A stretch of DNA of 15,371 bases from Pedobacter schmidteae (GCA_945906015.1 CAMDQV010000018.1:1-15371), one strand, 5' to 3'; numbered from the stretch's first letter, positions 1 to 6,417 are shown. Numbers and translations are program-made. The notes: generated by a model not told the origin, from the sequence alone.

Positions 1-175
1 TAAGGTTAACGTTTGTAGGGTTTATGAACGTTCATCCACAAACGGCTGCGTACAGGGCTTTGATATTTTGTATTAAGAATGATAATAGCATTAACGCCCT
101 GTCCAATACCGCGCAAGGCGGTTATGAATGTGAAGTGATCTAAAAAAAAGATATAATCCAAAAAAGATATAAAAC
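1..175. other. Left-edge non-coding stretch
   Basis: I see no convincing gene here. A short leftward open frame covers most of the stretch, but it has no recognisable motif and overlaps the terminator of the neighbouring leftward gene, so I treat it as chance. The window may open inside the 3' region of a gene that lies further left, which cannot be decided from this sequence. Confidence 0.4.
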
Positions 176-204
176 AAAAAATCCGACCAAAGACCGGATT
201 TTTT
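176..204 (-). terminator. Rho-independent terminator after the bacilliredoxin gene
   Basis: A 10-bp stem (176-185 AAAAAATCCG with 195-204 CGGATTTTTT) closes a 9-nt loop. Read on the minus strand it is followed by a T-rich tail, and it lies about 24 nt past the stop codon of the leftward bacilliredoxin gene. The stem is symmetrical, with A and T runs at both ends, so it could also stop transcription arriving from the left on the plus strand. Confidence 0.8.
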
Positions 205-227
205 ATCAATAAATATTTTGACTTCGA

Positions 228-638
228 TTAACAGTATTGATCAAATGCCTGACTCAGGTTATCAGCAATCATTTGAGCCGGCCTACCTTCAATCTGATGA
301 CGCTCAATCATATGCACTAATTTGCCATCCTTAAACAAGGCAATTGCAGGCGAAGATGGAGGGTAAGGCAGCATATGAGCTCTGGCTGTATCCACCGCTT
401 CTTTTTCCATTCCTGCGAATACCGTAATAAATCTATCCGGGTGTTTTTCATTCTGTGTGGAGATCCTGGCAGCAGGACGGGCATTGGCAGCAGCGCAACC
501 GCAAACTGAATTAACCATGACCAAAACTGTGCCTTCTGATTTTATAGCCTGATCAACTTCTTCAGCTGTCCTCAGATCCTGAAATCCGGCATTGGTCAGT
601 TCCTGACGCATAGGTGCCACTAAATATTCTGGATACAT
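228..638 (-). CDS. BrxA/BrxB-family bacilliredoxin
   Basis: The product is a 136-residue cytoplasmic thioredoxin-like protein of the BrxA/BrxB (YphP/YqiW, DUF1094) family. In Firmicutes these proteins remove bacillithiol from S-bacillithiolated proteins. The N-terminal stretch (PEYLVAPMRQEL, residues 3-14), the TAEEVDQAI segment and the CGC active-site motif at residues 46-48 (VNSVCGCAAANARPA) match the family closely. So do the SSPAIALFKDGKLVHMIERH strand-turn-strand segment and the final Cys136. The length is normal for the family. The start at 638 is the first Met of the conserved N-terminus. It is monocistronic, transcribed away from ahcY, with its own terminator. Family membership is firm, but BrxA and BrxB cannot be told apart here. 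A bacillithiol role in this organism is inferred, because no bacillithiol biosynthesis gene lies in the window. Confidence 0.93.
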   Translation of the reverse strand: MYPEYLVAPMRQELTNAGFQDLRTAEEVDQAIKSEGTVLVMVNSVCGCAAANARPAARISTQNEKHPDRFITVFAGMEKEAVDTARAHMLPYPPSSPAIALFKDGKLVHMIERHQIEGRPAQMIADNLSQAFDQYC

Positions 639-677
639 ATCTTATTTTAAATTAATGAATTAAAAATTGAAATTAAA

Positions 678-685
678 CAAAGTTA
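678..685 (-). promoter_or_regulatory. Candidate -7 box for the bacilliredoxin gene
   Basis: On the minus strand this reads TAACTTTG, a full match to the Bacteroidota -7 consensus TAnnTTTG. It lies 39 nt before the ATG at 638, which would give a leader of roughly 30 nt. I see no clear TTTG -33 element at the usual distance, so the call rests on one box and its position. Confidence 0.45.
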
Positions 686-868
686 AGTATTTGAAGGTCA
701 TACCTGCTAAATTATCGGAATTTAACGCTGGAATTACCAAAACATTTTGCCTGATTCAATCAAAATAGAATAAATGCCGTCAAAAAAAGACTTATACCAT
801 TCCATTGTAATAAAATCAAATTCCTGATTTACCCGCAGCCAACTTCGTCAATTTAGTCAAAAAAACTG

Positions 869-876
869 TACTTTTG
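869..876 (+). promoter_or_regulatory. Candidate -7 box for ahcY
   Basis: TACTTTTG matches the Bacteroidota -7 consensus TAnnTTTG. Transcription would start near 882, giving an untranslated leader of about 105 nt before the ahcY ATG at 990. That is long enough to hold regulatory structure. A small inverted repeat (AATACG-TTAACT-CGTATT, 959-976) ends 13 nt before the start codon. The -33 region is not convincing. The rest of the 639-989 divergent gap is AT-rich and shows no gene. Confidence 0.45.
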
Positions 877-989
877 CCGAATGTTTTAAAAGCTGATACC
901 TTTTGGTTAGTACTTGAAAGAATCGTGGCTTTTAAAAAAAAATAATTATTTATTTATCAATACGTTAACTCGTATTTAAATCACAAACT

Positions 990-2306
990 ATGTCATCAGT
1001 AGAGACAAACTATGTGCCTTACAAAGTTAAGGACATCACATTAGCAGAATGGGGCCGTAAAGAAATCGGTCTTGCAGAAGCAGAAATGCCAGGATTAATG
1101 GCACTTCGCGAAGAATTCGGAGCTTCAAAACCACTAAAAGGTGCCCGCGTCGCAGGATGTTTGCACATGACTATTCAAACAGCTGTTTTAATTGAAACAC
1201 TTGTTGAATTAGGCGCTGAAGTTACCTGGTCATCATGTAACATTTTCTCAACTCAAGATCATGCTGCTGCTGCAATTGCTGCTGCAGGAATTCAGGTTTA
1301 TGCCTGGAAAGGTCTTAATGAAGAAGAATTTGACTGGTGTATAGAACAAACTTTACATTTCGGTCCGGAACGCAATCCATTGAACATGATTTTAGATGAT
1401 GGCGGCGATCTAACAAATATGGTATTTGACAGATTCCCTGCGCTGATCGCAGCAATCAAAGGTCTTTCTGAAGAAACCACTACCGGAGTTCACCGCTTAT
1501 ACGAGCGTATGAAAAACGGAACATTGCACTTACCTGCAATTAACGTGAACGATTCTGTCACAAAATCTAAATTTGACAATAAGTACGGTTGTCGTGAATC
1601 ATTAGTAGATGCGATCCGTCGTGCAACTGATGTGATGATGGCTGGTAAAGTAGCTGTTGTTTGTGGTTATGGTGATGTGGGTAAAGGTTCTGCAATTTCA
1701 TTAAGTTCACAAGGTGTTCGTGTTATCGTAACTGAAATTGACCCAATCTGTGCTTTACAGGCTGCAATGGAAGGTTATGAAGTGAAGAAATTAACTACAG
1801 CAATTAAAGAAGCAGATATCGTAGTAACCACTACTGGTAACTGTGACATTGTTCGTGGCGAACATTTCCTTGCTCTAAAAGACAAAGCGATTGTTTGTAA
1901 TATCGGTCATTTTGATAATGAAATTGACATGGCATGGTTAAACGAAAACTATGGCAATACTAAAGTTGAGATCAAACCACAGGTTGATAAGTACACAATC
2001 AATGGTAAAGATGTGATTGTTCTGGCCGAAGGTCGCTTAGTGAATTTAGGATGTGCAACTGGTCACCCATCATTCGTCATGTCAAATTCATTCACCAATC
2101 AGACTTTAGCACAATTAGAACTTTGGACTAACTCTGCCAATTATGAAAACAAGGTTTACGTTCTTCCTAAATATCTGGATGAAAAAGTTGCTCGTTTACA
2201 TCTTGCAAAGATTGGAGTTGAACTTGAAACGCTAGATCAGCATCAGGCAGATTATATTGGTGTTCCTGTTCAAGGTCCGTTCAAAGGGGACGCGTATAGG
2301 TATTAA
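990..2306 (+). CDS. ahcY: Adenosylhomocysteinase (S-adenosyl-L-homocysteine hydrolase)
   Basis: This 438-residue cytoplasmic enzyme uses tightly bound NAD to split S-adenosylhomocysteine reversibly into adenosine and homocysteine, which removes the inhibitory by-product of SAM-dependent methylation. Clear family signatures are the N-terminal substrate domain (GCLHMTIQTAVLIETL, about 56-71), DDGGDLTN (136-143) and INVNDSVTKSKFDNKYG (about 184-200, with the conserved Lys and Asp). The Rossmann motif GYGDVGKG (226-233) follows, then NIGHFDNEID, GCATGHPSFVMSNSFTNQ and the C-terminal GPFKGDAYRY tail that reaches the NAD site of the partner subunit. Its length is standard. The start is the first ATG of the frame. 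It stands alone, divergent from the bacilliredoxin gene and closed by a terminator at 2427-2462. The coding sequence is intact. Confidence 0.98.
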   Translation: MSSVETNYVPYKVKDITLAEWGRKEIGLAEAEMPGLMALREEFGASKPLKGARVAGCLHMTIQTAVLIETLVELGAEVTWSSCNIFSTQDHAAAAIAAAGIQVYAWKGLNEEEFDWCIEQTLHFGPERNPLNMILDDGGDLTNMVFDRFPALIAAIKGLSEETTTGVHRLYERMKNGTLHLPAINVNDSVTKSKFDNKYGCRESLVDAIRRATDVMMAGKVAVVCGYGDVGKGSAISLSSQGVRVIVTEIDPICALQAAMEGYEVKKLTTAIKEADIVVTTTGNCDIVRGEHFLALKDKAIVCNIGHFDNEIDMAWLNENYGNTKVEIKPQVDKYTINGKDVIVLAEGRLVNLGCATGHPSFVMSNSFTNQTLAQLELWTNSANYENKVYVLPKYLDEKVARLHLAKIGVELETLDQHQADYIGVPVQGPFKGDAYRY

Positions 2307-2315
2307 GGAAGGGTG

Positions 2316-2424
2316 TTATCTGTTGTCAGTTGTCAGTTGTCTGGCTAACGACATCTGGAAACTTTAAACCGATAACTGTTAACTGATAACTGACAACTGA
2401 CAACTGATAACTGATAACTATTAA
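2316..2424. repeat. Inverted heptamer-repeat element downstream of ahcY
   Basis: The left arm has four 7-bp units (TTATCTG, TTGTCAG, TTGTCAG, TTGTCTG; 2316-2343), followed by the core GCTAACG (2344-2350) and an 18-nt spacer. The right arm has eight units in the reverse-complement orientation (CCGATAA, CTGTTAA, CTGATAA, CTGACAA twice, CTGATAA twice, CTATTAA; 2369-2424). The arms can pair, in more than one register because the units are alike. The left arm starts 9 nt after the ahcY stop. The same left-arm/core/right-arm plan recurs at 10163-10254, which makes a dispersed element more likely than a local accident. Confidence 0.85.
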
Positions 2425-2426
2425 CT

Positions 2427-2462
2427 AAAAAAAATGCTTACTTACGAGTAAGCATTTTTTTT
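2427..2462 (+). terminator. Rho-independent terminator of ahcY
   Basis: A perfect 9-bp stem (ATGCTTACT at 2434-2442, AGTAAGCAT at 2447-2455) closes a TACG tetraloop. It is preceded by an A run and followed by seven T's. The A and T runs extend the stem and would let it work in both directions. It lies 120 nt past the ahcY stop, directly after the heptamer element. The 148 nt from 2463 to 2610 hold no gene and no perfect -7 box. TACTTTAC near 2563 is a weak candidate for the pdxJ promoter. Confidence 0.9.
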
Positions 2463-2610
2463 GAAAAAACGGTTTGTATCTTAGGCCTTGGTAATTCAAT
2501 CATTAAAAATTAAATAGTTGCCCAACTTCATATAATTATAAAAGAAAATCTTAGCTTATTCAATACTTTACCTAACCATCAATCACACTCCCGAAAACAA
2601 ATAATATTAA

Positions 2611-2694
2611 CAGACAACTGATAACAGACAACTGATAACCGATAACCGATAACTGATAACTGACAACCGATAACCGATAACTGACAACCGATAC
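2611..2694. repeat. Array of 12 heptamers abutting the pdxJ start codon
   Basis: There are twelve contiguous 7-bp units without interruption: CAGACAA, CTGATAA, CAGACAA, CTGATAA, CCGATAA twice, CTGATAA, CTGACAA, CCGATAA twice, CTGACAA, CCGATAC. Positions 1, 4, 6 and usually 7 are fixed, and variation is mostly C/T at positions 2 and 5. All units share the orientation of the right arm of the element at 2316-2424. The array ends 4 nt before the pdxJ ATG and so occupies the whole ribosome-binding region. Confidence 0.9.
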
Positions 2695-2698
2695 CCCC

Positions 2699-3415
2699 AT
2701 GCCAAACCTCTCCATTAATATCAATAAAATAGCCACCCTTCGCAACTCTCGAGGCGGTAATAATCCAGATCTGGTAAAAGTAGCACTTGATGCAGAACGC
2801 TTTGGTGCTGAAGGGATAACCGTTCACCCTCGCCCAGATGAAAGGCATATCCGCTACCAAGATGTGTTTGACCTAAAAAAGGCGATTCATACAGAGTTTA
2901 ATATTGAAGGCAATCCTAAAGAACAAAAATTTGTAGAGTTGGTCATGGCCAATACCCCTGCGCAAGTTACCCTGGTGCCAGATGTTGAAGGACAACTAAC
3001 CTCTAACCATGGCTGGGATACCATCAAACACCAATCCTATTTAAAAGATATTATCGCTGAATTTAAAGCAGCAGGAATCAGGGTCTCCATTTTTGTGGAT
3101 CCCAGTGAAGAGATGGTTGAAGCTGCAAAAACTACCGGTACCGACCGTATTGAACTTTATACCGAGGCCTATGCTTCAGGATATCATGAAGATAAAGCCC
3201 GTGCTATAAAACCTTACATTTTGTCCGCAAAGATGGCTGATCAACTTAACTTAGGCATCAATGCAGGTCATGACTTAGATCTTCATAATCTTCAGTATTT
3301 TGCTCAGAATATACCAGGTTTACTGGAGGTCAGCATTGGGCATGCATTGATTTGTGATTCACTTTATTTTGGATTGGAAAATACTATTCAAATGTATTTG
3401 AAGCAGCTGAAATAG
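2699..3415 (+). CDS. pdxJ: Pyridoxine 5'-phosphate synthase
   Basis: This 238-residue TIM-barrel enzyme catalyses the last ring-forming step of DXP-dependent vitamin B6 synthesis, joining 1-deoxy-xylulose 5-phosphate and 3-amino-2-oxopropyl phosphate to give pyridoxine 5'-phosphate. Visible signatures are ININKIATLRNSRGG (6-20), GITVHPRPDERHI (39-51, with His43 and Arg45), Glu70 in FNIEGNP at the place of the catalytic Glu, VPDVEGQLTSNHGWD (93-107), NAGHDLDLHN (188-197, with the catalytic His191) and the phosphate-site SIGHALICD (212-220). Lys10 stands where the E. coli enzyme has His, probably a lineage variant. The start sits directly after the heptamer array and matches the family N-terminus. 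No Shine-Dalgarno sequence is possible there. It probably leads the cluster with mnmH, 55 nt downstream. Confidence 0.96.
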   Translation: MPNLSININKIATLRNSRGGNNPDLVKVALDAERFGAEGITVHPRPDERHIRYQDVFDLKKAIHTEFNIEGNPKEQKFVELVMANTPAQVTLVPDVEGQLTSNHGWDTIKHQSYLKDIIAEFKAAGIRVSIFVDPSEEMVEAAKTTGTDRIELYTEAYASGYHEDKARAIKPYILSAKMADQLNLGINAGHDLDLHNLQYFAQNIPGLLEVSIGHALICDSLYFGLENTIQMYLKQLK

Positions 3416-3470
3416 ATGCACATTTAATTTTTGAAGGTGCTCATTACTCTAAATACTAATTTTATATAAA

Positions 3471-4523
3471 ATGATTCAAACGCTGGACATTGTTAAATTC
3501 CTGGATATGGCTGATACTACACCTGTGGTAGATGTTAGAACTCCTTTGGAATTTGAACATGCCAGTATTCCGGGTGCATTTAATCTTCCTATCTTCTCCA
3601 ATGAAGAACGGGTACAAGTTGGCACAACCTATAAACAAAAAGGCCGCGAAAAAGCTATTTTGCTTGGTTTTGACCTCACAGGATCCAAATGGTCGGGATT
3701 TATTCAACAGGCCTTGAAAATAGCACCCAATAAAAAAATCCTAATCCATTGCTGGCGTGGCGGCATGCGCAGCGGAGCCATGGCCTGGGCATTGAACCTG
3801 TATGGTTTTGAAGTTTATCTATTAGAAGGCGGCTATAAACGCTATCGGAATTGGGTGTTGACTCAGTTCAAAGAAAAATATCCCATCCTGATTTTAGGCG
3901 GGATGACCGGATCAGCTAAAACCAAAACTCTGGTAAAGCTAAAAGAGCTCGGACAGCAAGTAATTGATCTAGAAAACCTTGCTCAACATCAGGGATCTTC
4001 GTATGGTTCGATGGGGTATTTGATACAACCTAGTCAAGAACATTTTGAAAACTTACTGGTATCGCAACTCATTAAAACAGATAAAACAAAACCCCTTTGG
4101 CTCGAAGATGAAAGCCTGTCGATCGGGAAATGCTTTATCCCCAATTCAATTTTCAAGCAGATGCGTGAATCTGCACTCTTGAAACTTGAAATACCCTTTC
4201 AGGAACGGGTCAACTTTCTGGTTCAAGAATATGGAAAACTCAATAAAGAATTCCTAATCGAAAGTACTACAAGAATTGAAAAAAGACTTGGCCCTGAACA
4301 AACCCGCGATTCTATTGCTGCCATAAATGAAGACCAGATGGAGGTTTTTATCAAATTAGTATTGGTTTACTATGATAAAACCTATGCCAACGGCCAGGGC
4401 AAAAGAGAAGAAAAAAATATCCATATCATTGAATGCAGCAGTACAGAAGCAGAAGAAAACAGCATGATCTTGTTAAATTACATTCAATCAAAACAAAATA
4501 AAAAAGCAATGGTACATACTTAA
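3471..4523 (+). CDS. mnmH: tRNA 2-selenouridine synthase
   Basis: MnmH (SelU/YbbB) replaces the sulfur of 2-thiouridine at wobble position 34 of tRNA-Lys, -Glu and -Gln with selenium, passing through a geranylated intermediate and using selenophosphate. The 350-residue protein has an N-terminal rhodanese domain (about 5-130; DVRTPLEFEHASIPGAFNLP and the catalytic Cys94 in HCWRGGMRSGAMAW). A P-loop domain follows (GGMTGSAKT 143-151, DLENLAQHQGSSYG 166-179, EDESLSIGKCFIP 212-224). The P-loop has Ala149 where the Walker A motif normally has Gly (GxxxxGKT). Codon GCT is one base from GGT. The rest looks intact, so it may be a tolerated variant. The gene lies 52 nt before selD, which supplies its selenium donor, and this makes the assignment very secure. 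Confidence 0.96.
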   Translation: MIQTLDIVKFLDMADTTPVVDVRTPLEFEHASIPGAFNLPIFSNEERVQVGTTYKQKGREKAILLGFDLTGSKWSGFIQQALKIAPNKKILIHCWRGGMRSGAMAWALNLYGFEVYLLEGGYKRYRNWVLTQFKEKYPILILGGMTGSAKTKTLVKLKELGQQVIDLENLAQHQGSSYGSMGYLIQPSQEHFENLLVSQLIKTDKTKPLWLEDESLSIGKCFIPNSIFKQMRESALLKLEIPFQERVNFLVQEYGKLNKEFLIESTTRIEKRLGPEQTRDSIAAINEDQMEVFIKLVLVYYDKTYANGQGKREEKNIHIIECSSTEAEENSMILLNYIQSKQNKKAMVHT

Positions 4524-4539
4524 AATTGTATTGTAACAT

Positions 4540-4574
4540 CTCATATCTCAATACTCAATACTCAATACTCAAAA
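4540..4574. repeat. Five-unit heptamer array abutting the selD start codon
   Basis: Five 7-bp units are CTCATAT, CTCAATA three times and CTCAAAA. The array ends 1 nt before the selD ATG at 4576. The unit differs from the CTGATAA type elsewhere, but the period and the placement directly before a start codon match the pdxJ array. It leaves no room for a Shine-Dalgarno sequence. Confidence 0.8.
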
Positions 4575-4575
4575 A

Positions 4576-5625
4576 ATGGCTCCCGAAGAAATAAAATTAA
4601 CCCAATATTCACACGGTGCAGGCTGCGGATGCAAGATCAGTCCAGCAGTTCTTGATCAGATTCTTCACAGCTCCATAAAACATGCCGTAGATCCAGCTTT
4701 ATTAGTTGGCAATAATACCCGTGATGATGCAGCGGTATTAGATCTGGGTAACGGAACCGCTTTAATATCTACGACTGATTTTTTTATGCCTATTGTGGAT
4801 GATGCTTATGATTTTGGAAGGATCGCTTCTGCAAATGCAATCAGTGATGTATATGCCATGGGAGGAAAACCTGTGCTGGCTATAGCCATTCTAGGTTGGC
4901 CCATCGATAAATTATCGCCTGAGGTTGCACAAAAAGTTCTCGAAGGATCGAGGTCCATTTGCGCTGAAGCAGGCATCACCCTTGCTGGCGGACATAGCAT
5001 TGATAGCACTGAGCCTATTTTCGGGCTCGCAGTAAACGGAATGGTCGCTATTGAGCACTTAAAGCAAAACTCAACAGCAATTGCAGGCTGCAAACTATAT
5101 TTAACCAAAGCATTAGGTGTTGGCATTCTAACCACCGCACAAAAAAAAGGAATTCTAAAACCTGAGCATGCTGCCATTGCACCTAAGAGCATGTCGATGT
5201 TAAACAAGATTGGCGAAACACTGGGTAAACTGGGCTATGTAAAGGCAATGACAGATGTAACCGGATTCGGATTATTAGGGCATTTATCTGAGATGTGTGA
5301 AGGAAGTGATTTGCAGGCAATTATTGAATTTGACAAAGTTCCCAAAATAGCAGAGATCGACGAATACCTCAACCAAAACTCTGTACCGGGAGGAACCAAC
5401 AGGAATTGGGCAAGCTACGGGCATAAAGTAAAGCCCATTTCAGAAAGGCAAAAACACATTCTGGCAGACCCTCAAACAAGTGGGGGCCTATTAGTTGCCA
5501 TTCAAGAAGATAAAAGCATTGAATTTGAACAGATCCTAAGAACCAATGGCATTCCAGAACAAAATATTGTTTGCTTCGGCACTTTATCAGCAAGAACCAG
5601 TGAAAAACTAATTGAAGTTATTTAA
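4576..5625 (+). CDS. selD: Selenide, water dikinase (selenophosphate synthetase), Cys form
   Basis: SelD makes selenophosphate from selenide and ATP. The 349-residue protein closely follows E. coli SelD along its whole length. Its N-terminal motif is SHGAGCGCKISP, with catalytic Cys17 and Lys20 at the same numbers as in E. coli. Then come GNNTRDDAAV, STTDFFMPIVDDAYDFGRIASANAISD, MGGKPVLAIAILGWP, LAGGHSID, MTDVTGFGLLGHLSEM and ADPQTSGGLL. Residue 17 is encoded by TGC, so this is a cysteine enzyme and needs no selenocysteine insertion. It belongs to the PurM/AIR-synthase fold. Placed directly after mnmH, it most likely serves tRNA selenation. No selA or selB is in the window, so use in selenoproteins cannot be judged. 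The start is set by the family N-terminus. Confidence 0.98.
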   Translation: MAPEEIKLTQYSHGAGCGCKISPAVLDQILHSSIKHAVDPALLVGNNTRDDAAVLDLGNGTALISTTDFFMPIVDDAYDFGRIASANAISDVYAMGGKPVLAIAILGWPIDKLSPEVAQKVLEGSRSICAEAGITLAGGHSIDSTEPIFGLAVNGMVAIEHLKQNSTAIAGCKLYLTKALGVGILTTAQKKGILKPEHAAIAPKSMSMLNKIGETLGKLGYVKAMTDVTGFGLLGHLSEMCEGSDLQAIIEFDKVPKIAEIDEYLNQNSVPGGTNRNWASYGHKVKPISERQKHILADPQTSGGLLVAIQEDKSIEFEQILRTNGIPEQNIVCFGTLSARTSEKLIEVI

Positions 5626-5667
5626 TCAAATAACTAAAAAAACACTCTATTCTATTAAAAATTGGCA

Positions 5668-5675
5668 TAATTTTG
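5668..5675 (+). promoter_or_regulatory. Candidate -7 box before the lipoprotein gene
   Basis: TAATTTTG matches TAnnTTTG exactly and lies only 7 nt before the ATG at 5683. Initiation at the usual distance would give a leaderless or nearly leaderless mRNA. No convincing -33 element is seen, so it may be chance in AT-rich DNA. Confidence 0.3.
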
Positions 5676-5682
5676 GTGAATA

Positions 5683-6267
5683 ATGAATTTAAAAGCTATA
5701 AAAAAATCAGTAATACTCGCGTTTATACTATTCAGCACCATTTTTATCAATGGATGCGGTAATGAAACAACGATCAATGAAAATGAAGCATCAGAAGTGA
5801 TCGCCGAATATCTCGAATCCAATCCGGAGTTTAAAGCAGCCTCGTTTAACTTTGGTGAAATAAAGTTCAAGGGCGAAAAAGACCAGGAAGAGCTCCGTAA
5901 ATATGAAGCTCTAGAAGAGAATGGACTCATCAAAATGGATCTTATTGAAGGAAAAAAACGGTTTTTTTCAAAAGACAGCATCTTTGTTTATCAAATCAGC
6001 TTAACAGAGAAGGCCGCATCACTGGTTATCAGTCAGGGAAAAGATAAAGCAAAAGTTAAGACTGTGTTTTATGTTTTGGATGAAAGCAAACCAGTAAACT
6101 TTATAAAATCAGCCAGCAAAACTGCTAAAGCTACCGTTAGCTTAAAAAGAAAAGAAACAGATTTTTATTCTTTTGACAATAGCAAAGCATCCAACGGTGA
6201 ATTCATCACAAAAACCTATAAACTGAAGCTTAAAAAAGAAGCGGGTTGGGTGGTTACAGGAGAATAA
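5683..6267 (+). CDS. Putative lipoprotein of unknown function
   Basis: I do not recognise the family of this 194-residue protein. It begins with a basic n-region (MNLKAIKKS), a hydrophobic stretch (residues 9-22) and FINGC, which fits a type II signal peptide with lipidated Cys25, although Asn at -2 is atypical. The mature part is charged and Lys/Glu-rich, without further membrane segments. It has an early predicted helix (EASEVIAEYLESNPEF) and alternating strand-like segments ending in YKLKLKKEAGWVVTGE. No Lys-Asp/Glu-Glu surface-export signal follows the Cys, so a periplasm-facing anchor is more likely than surface display. It starts 57 nt after selD. It could be the last gene of that cluster or have its own promoter (5668-5675). 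No terminator is visible after it. Confidence 0.75.
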   Translation: MNLKAIKKSVILAFILFSTIFINGCGNETTINENEASEVIAEYLESNPEFKAASFNFGEIKFKGEKDQEELRKYEALEENGLIKMDLIEGKKRFFSKDSIFVYQISLTEKAASLVISQGKDKAKVKTVFYVLDESKPVNFIKSASKTAKATVSLKRKETDFYSFDNSKASNGEFITKTYKLKLKKEAGWVVTGE

Positions 6268-6329
6268 CGGCGGGGTAACAATCATCTGTTTGTAATATTC
6301 TTTCACGAATTGCCAGTACTCGAAGTTTG

Positions 6330-6376
6330 ACCATATTTTTTCTTGCGAAAAGATTTGACGTTCAATGAAATATGGT
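6330..6376. repeat. Inverted repeat upstream of gcvP
   Basis: A perfect 9-bp inverted repeat, ACCATATTT (6330-6338) and AAATATGGT (6368-6376), is separated by 29 nt. The right arm ends 9 nt before the putative gcvP -7 box. The placement would suit an operator read by a dimeric or tetrameric regulator, or a weak RNA hairpin if transcription starts further left. No glycine-riboswitch features are apparent. Confidence 0.45.
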
Positions 6377-6385
6377 GAAAATGAT

Positions 6386-6393
6386 TATTTTTG
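6386..6393 (+). promoter_or_regulatory. Candidate -7 box for gcvP
   Basis: TATTTTTG matches the Bacteroidota -7 consensus TAnnTTTG. Initiation near 6400 would leave a short leader of about 18 nt before the ATG at 6418. TTTG at 6354-6357 is the nearest -33-like sequence, but at 28 nt it is too far for a standard pair. The box overlaps an upstream in-frame TTG, which argues that this TTG is not the start codon. Confidence 0.45.
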
Positions 6394-6417
6394 AACAACA
6401 AAACTCCCCTTATTTTA

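Noticed and set aside
6..209. Leftward 67-codon open frame at the left edge
   Set aside because: It overlaps the bacilliredoxin terminator, is of low complexity at its start, and has no recognisable motif.
639..989. SAM- or SAH-type riboswitch or small gene in the ahcY upstream gap
   Set aside because: No recognisable conserved riboswitch core or credible open frame. Only promoter-like boxes and a small inverted repeat are seen.
2611..2694. CRISPR-like array
   Set aside because: The units are 7 bp and contiguous with no spacers, and no cas genes are present.
2579..2860. Leftward 93-codon open frame with repeating QLSVIGC-like peptide
   Set aside because: It is produced by the heptamer array, whose minus strand has no stop codons in any frame, and otherwise runs antisense to pdxJ. 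There is no protein family match.
4576..4650. Selenocysteine codon in selD
   Set aside because: Codon 17 is TGC and the frame has no internal TGA.
4806..5207. Leftward 133-codon open frame inside selD
   Set aside because: It is fully antisense to a well-conserved gene, with no motif or promoter. It is a shadow of the selD codon pattern.
6391..6417. TTG start extending gcvP by nine residues
   Set aside because: The TTG lies within a -7 promoter box, and the ATG at 6418 gives the usual family N-terminus.
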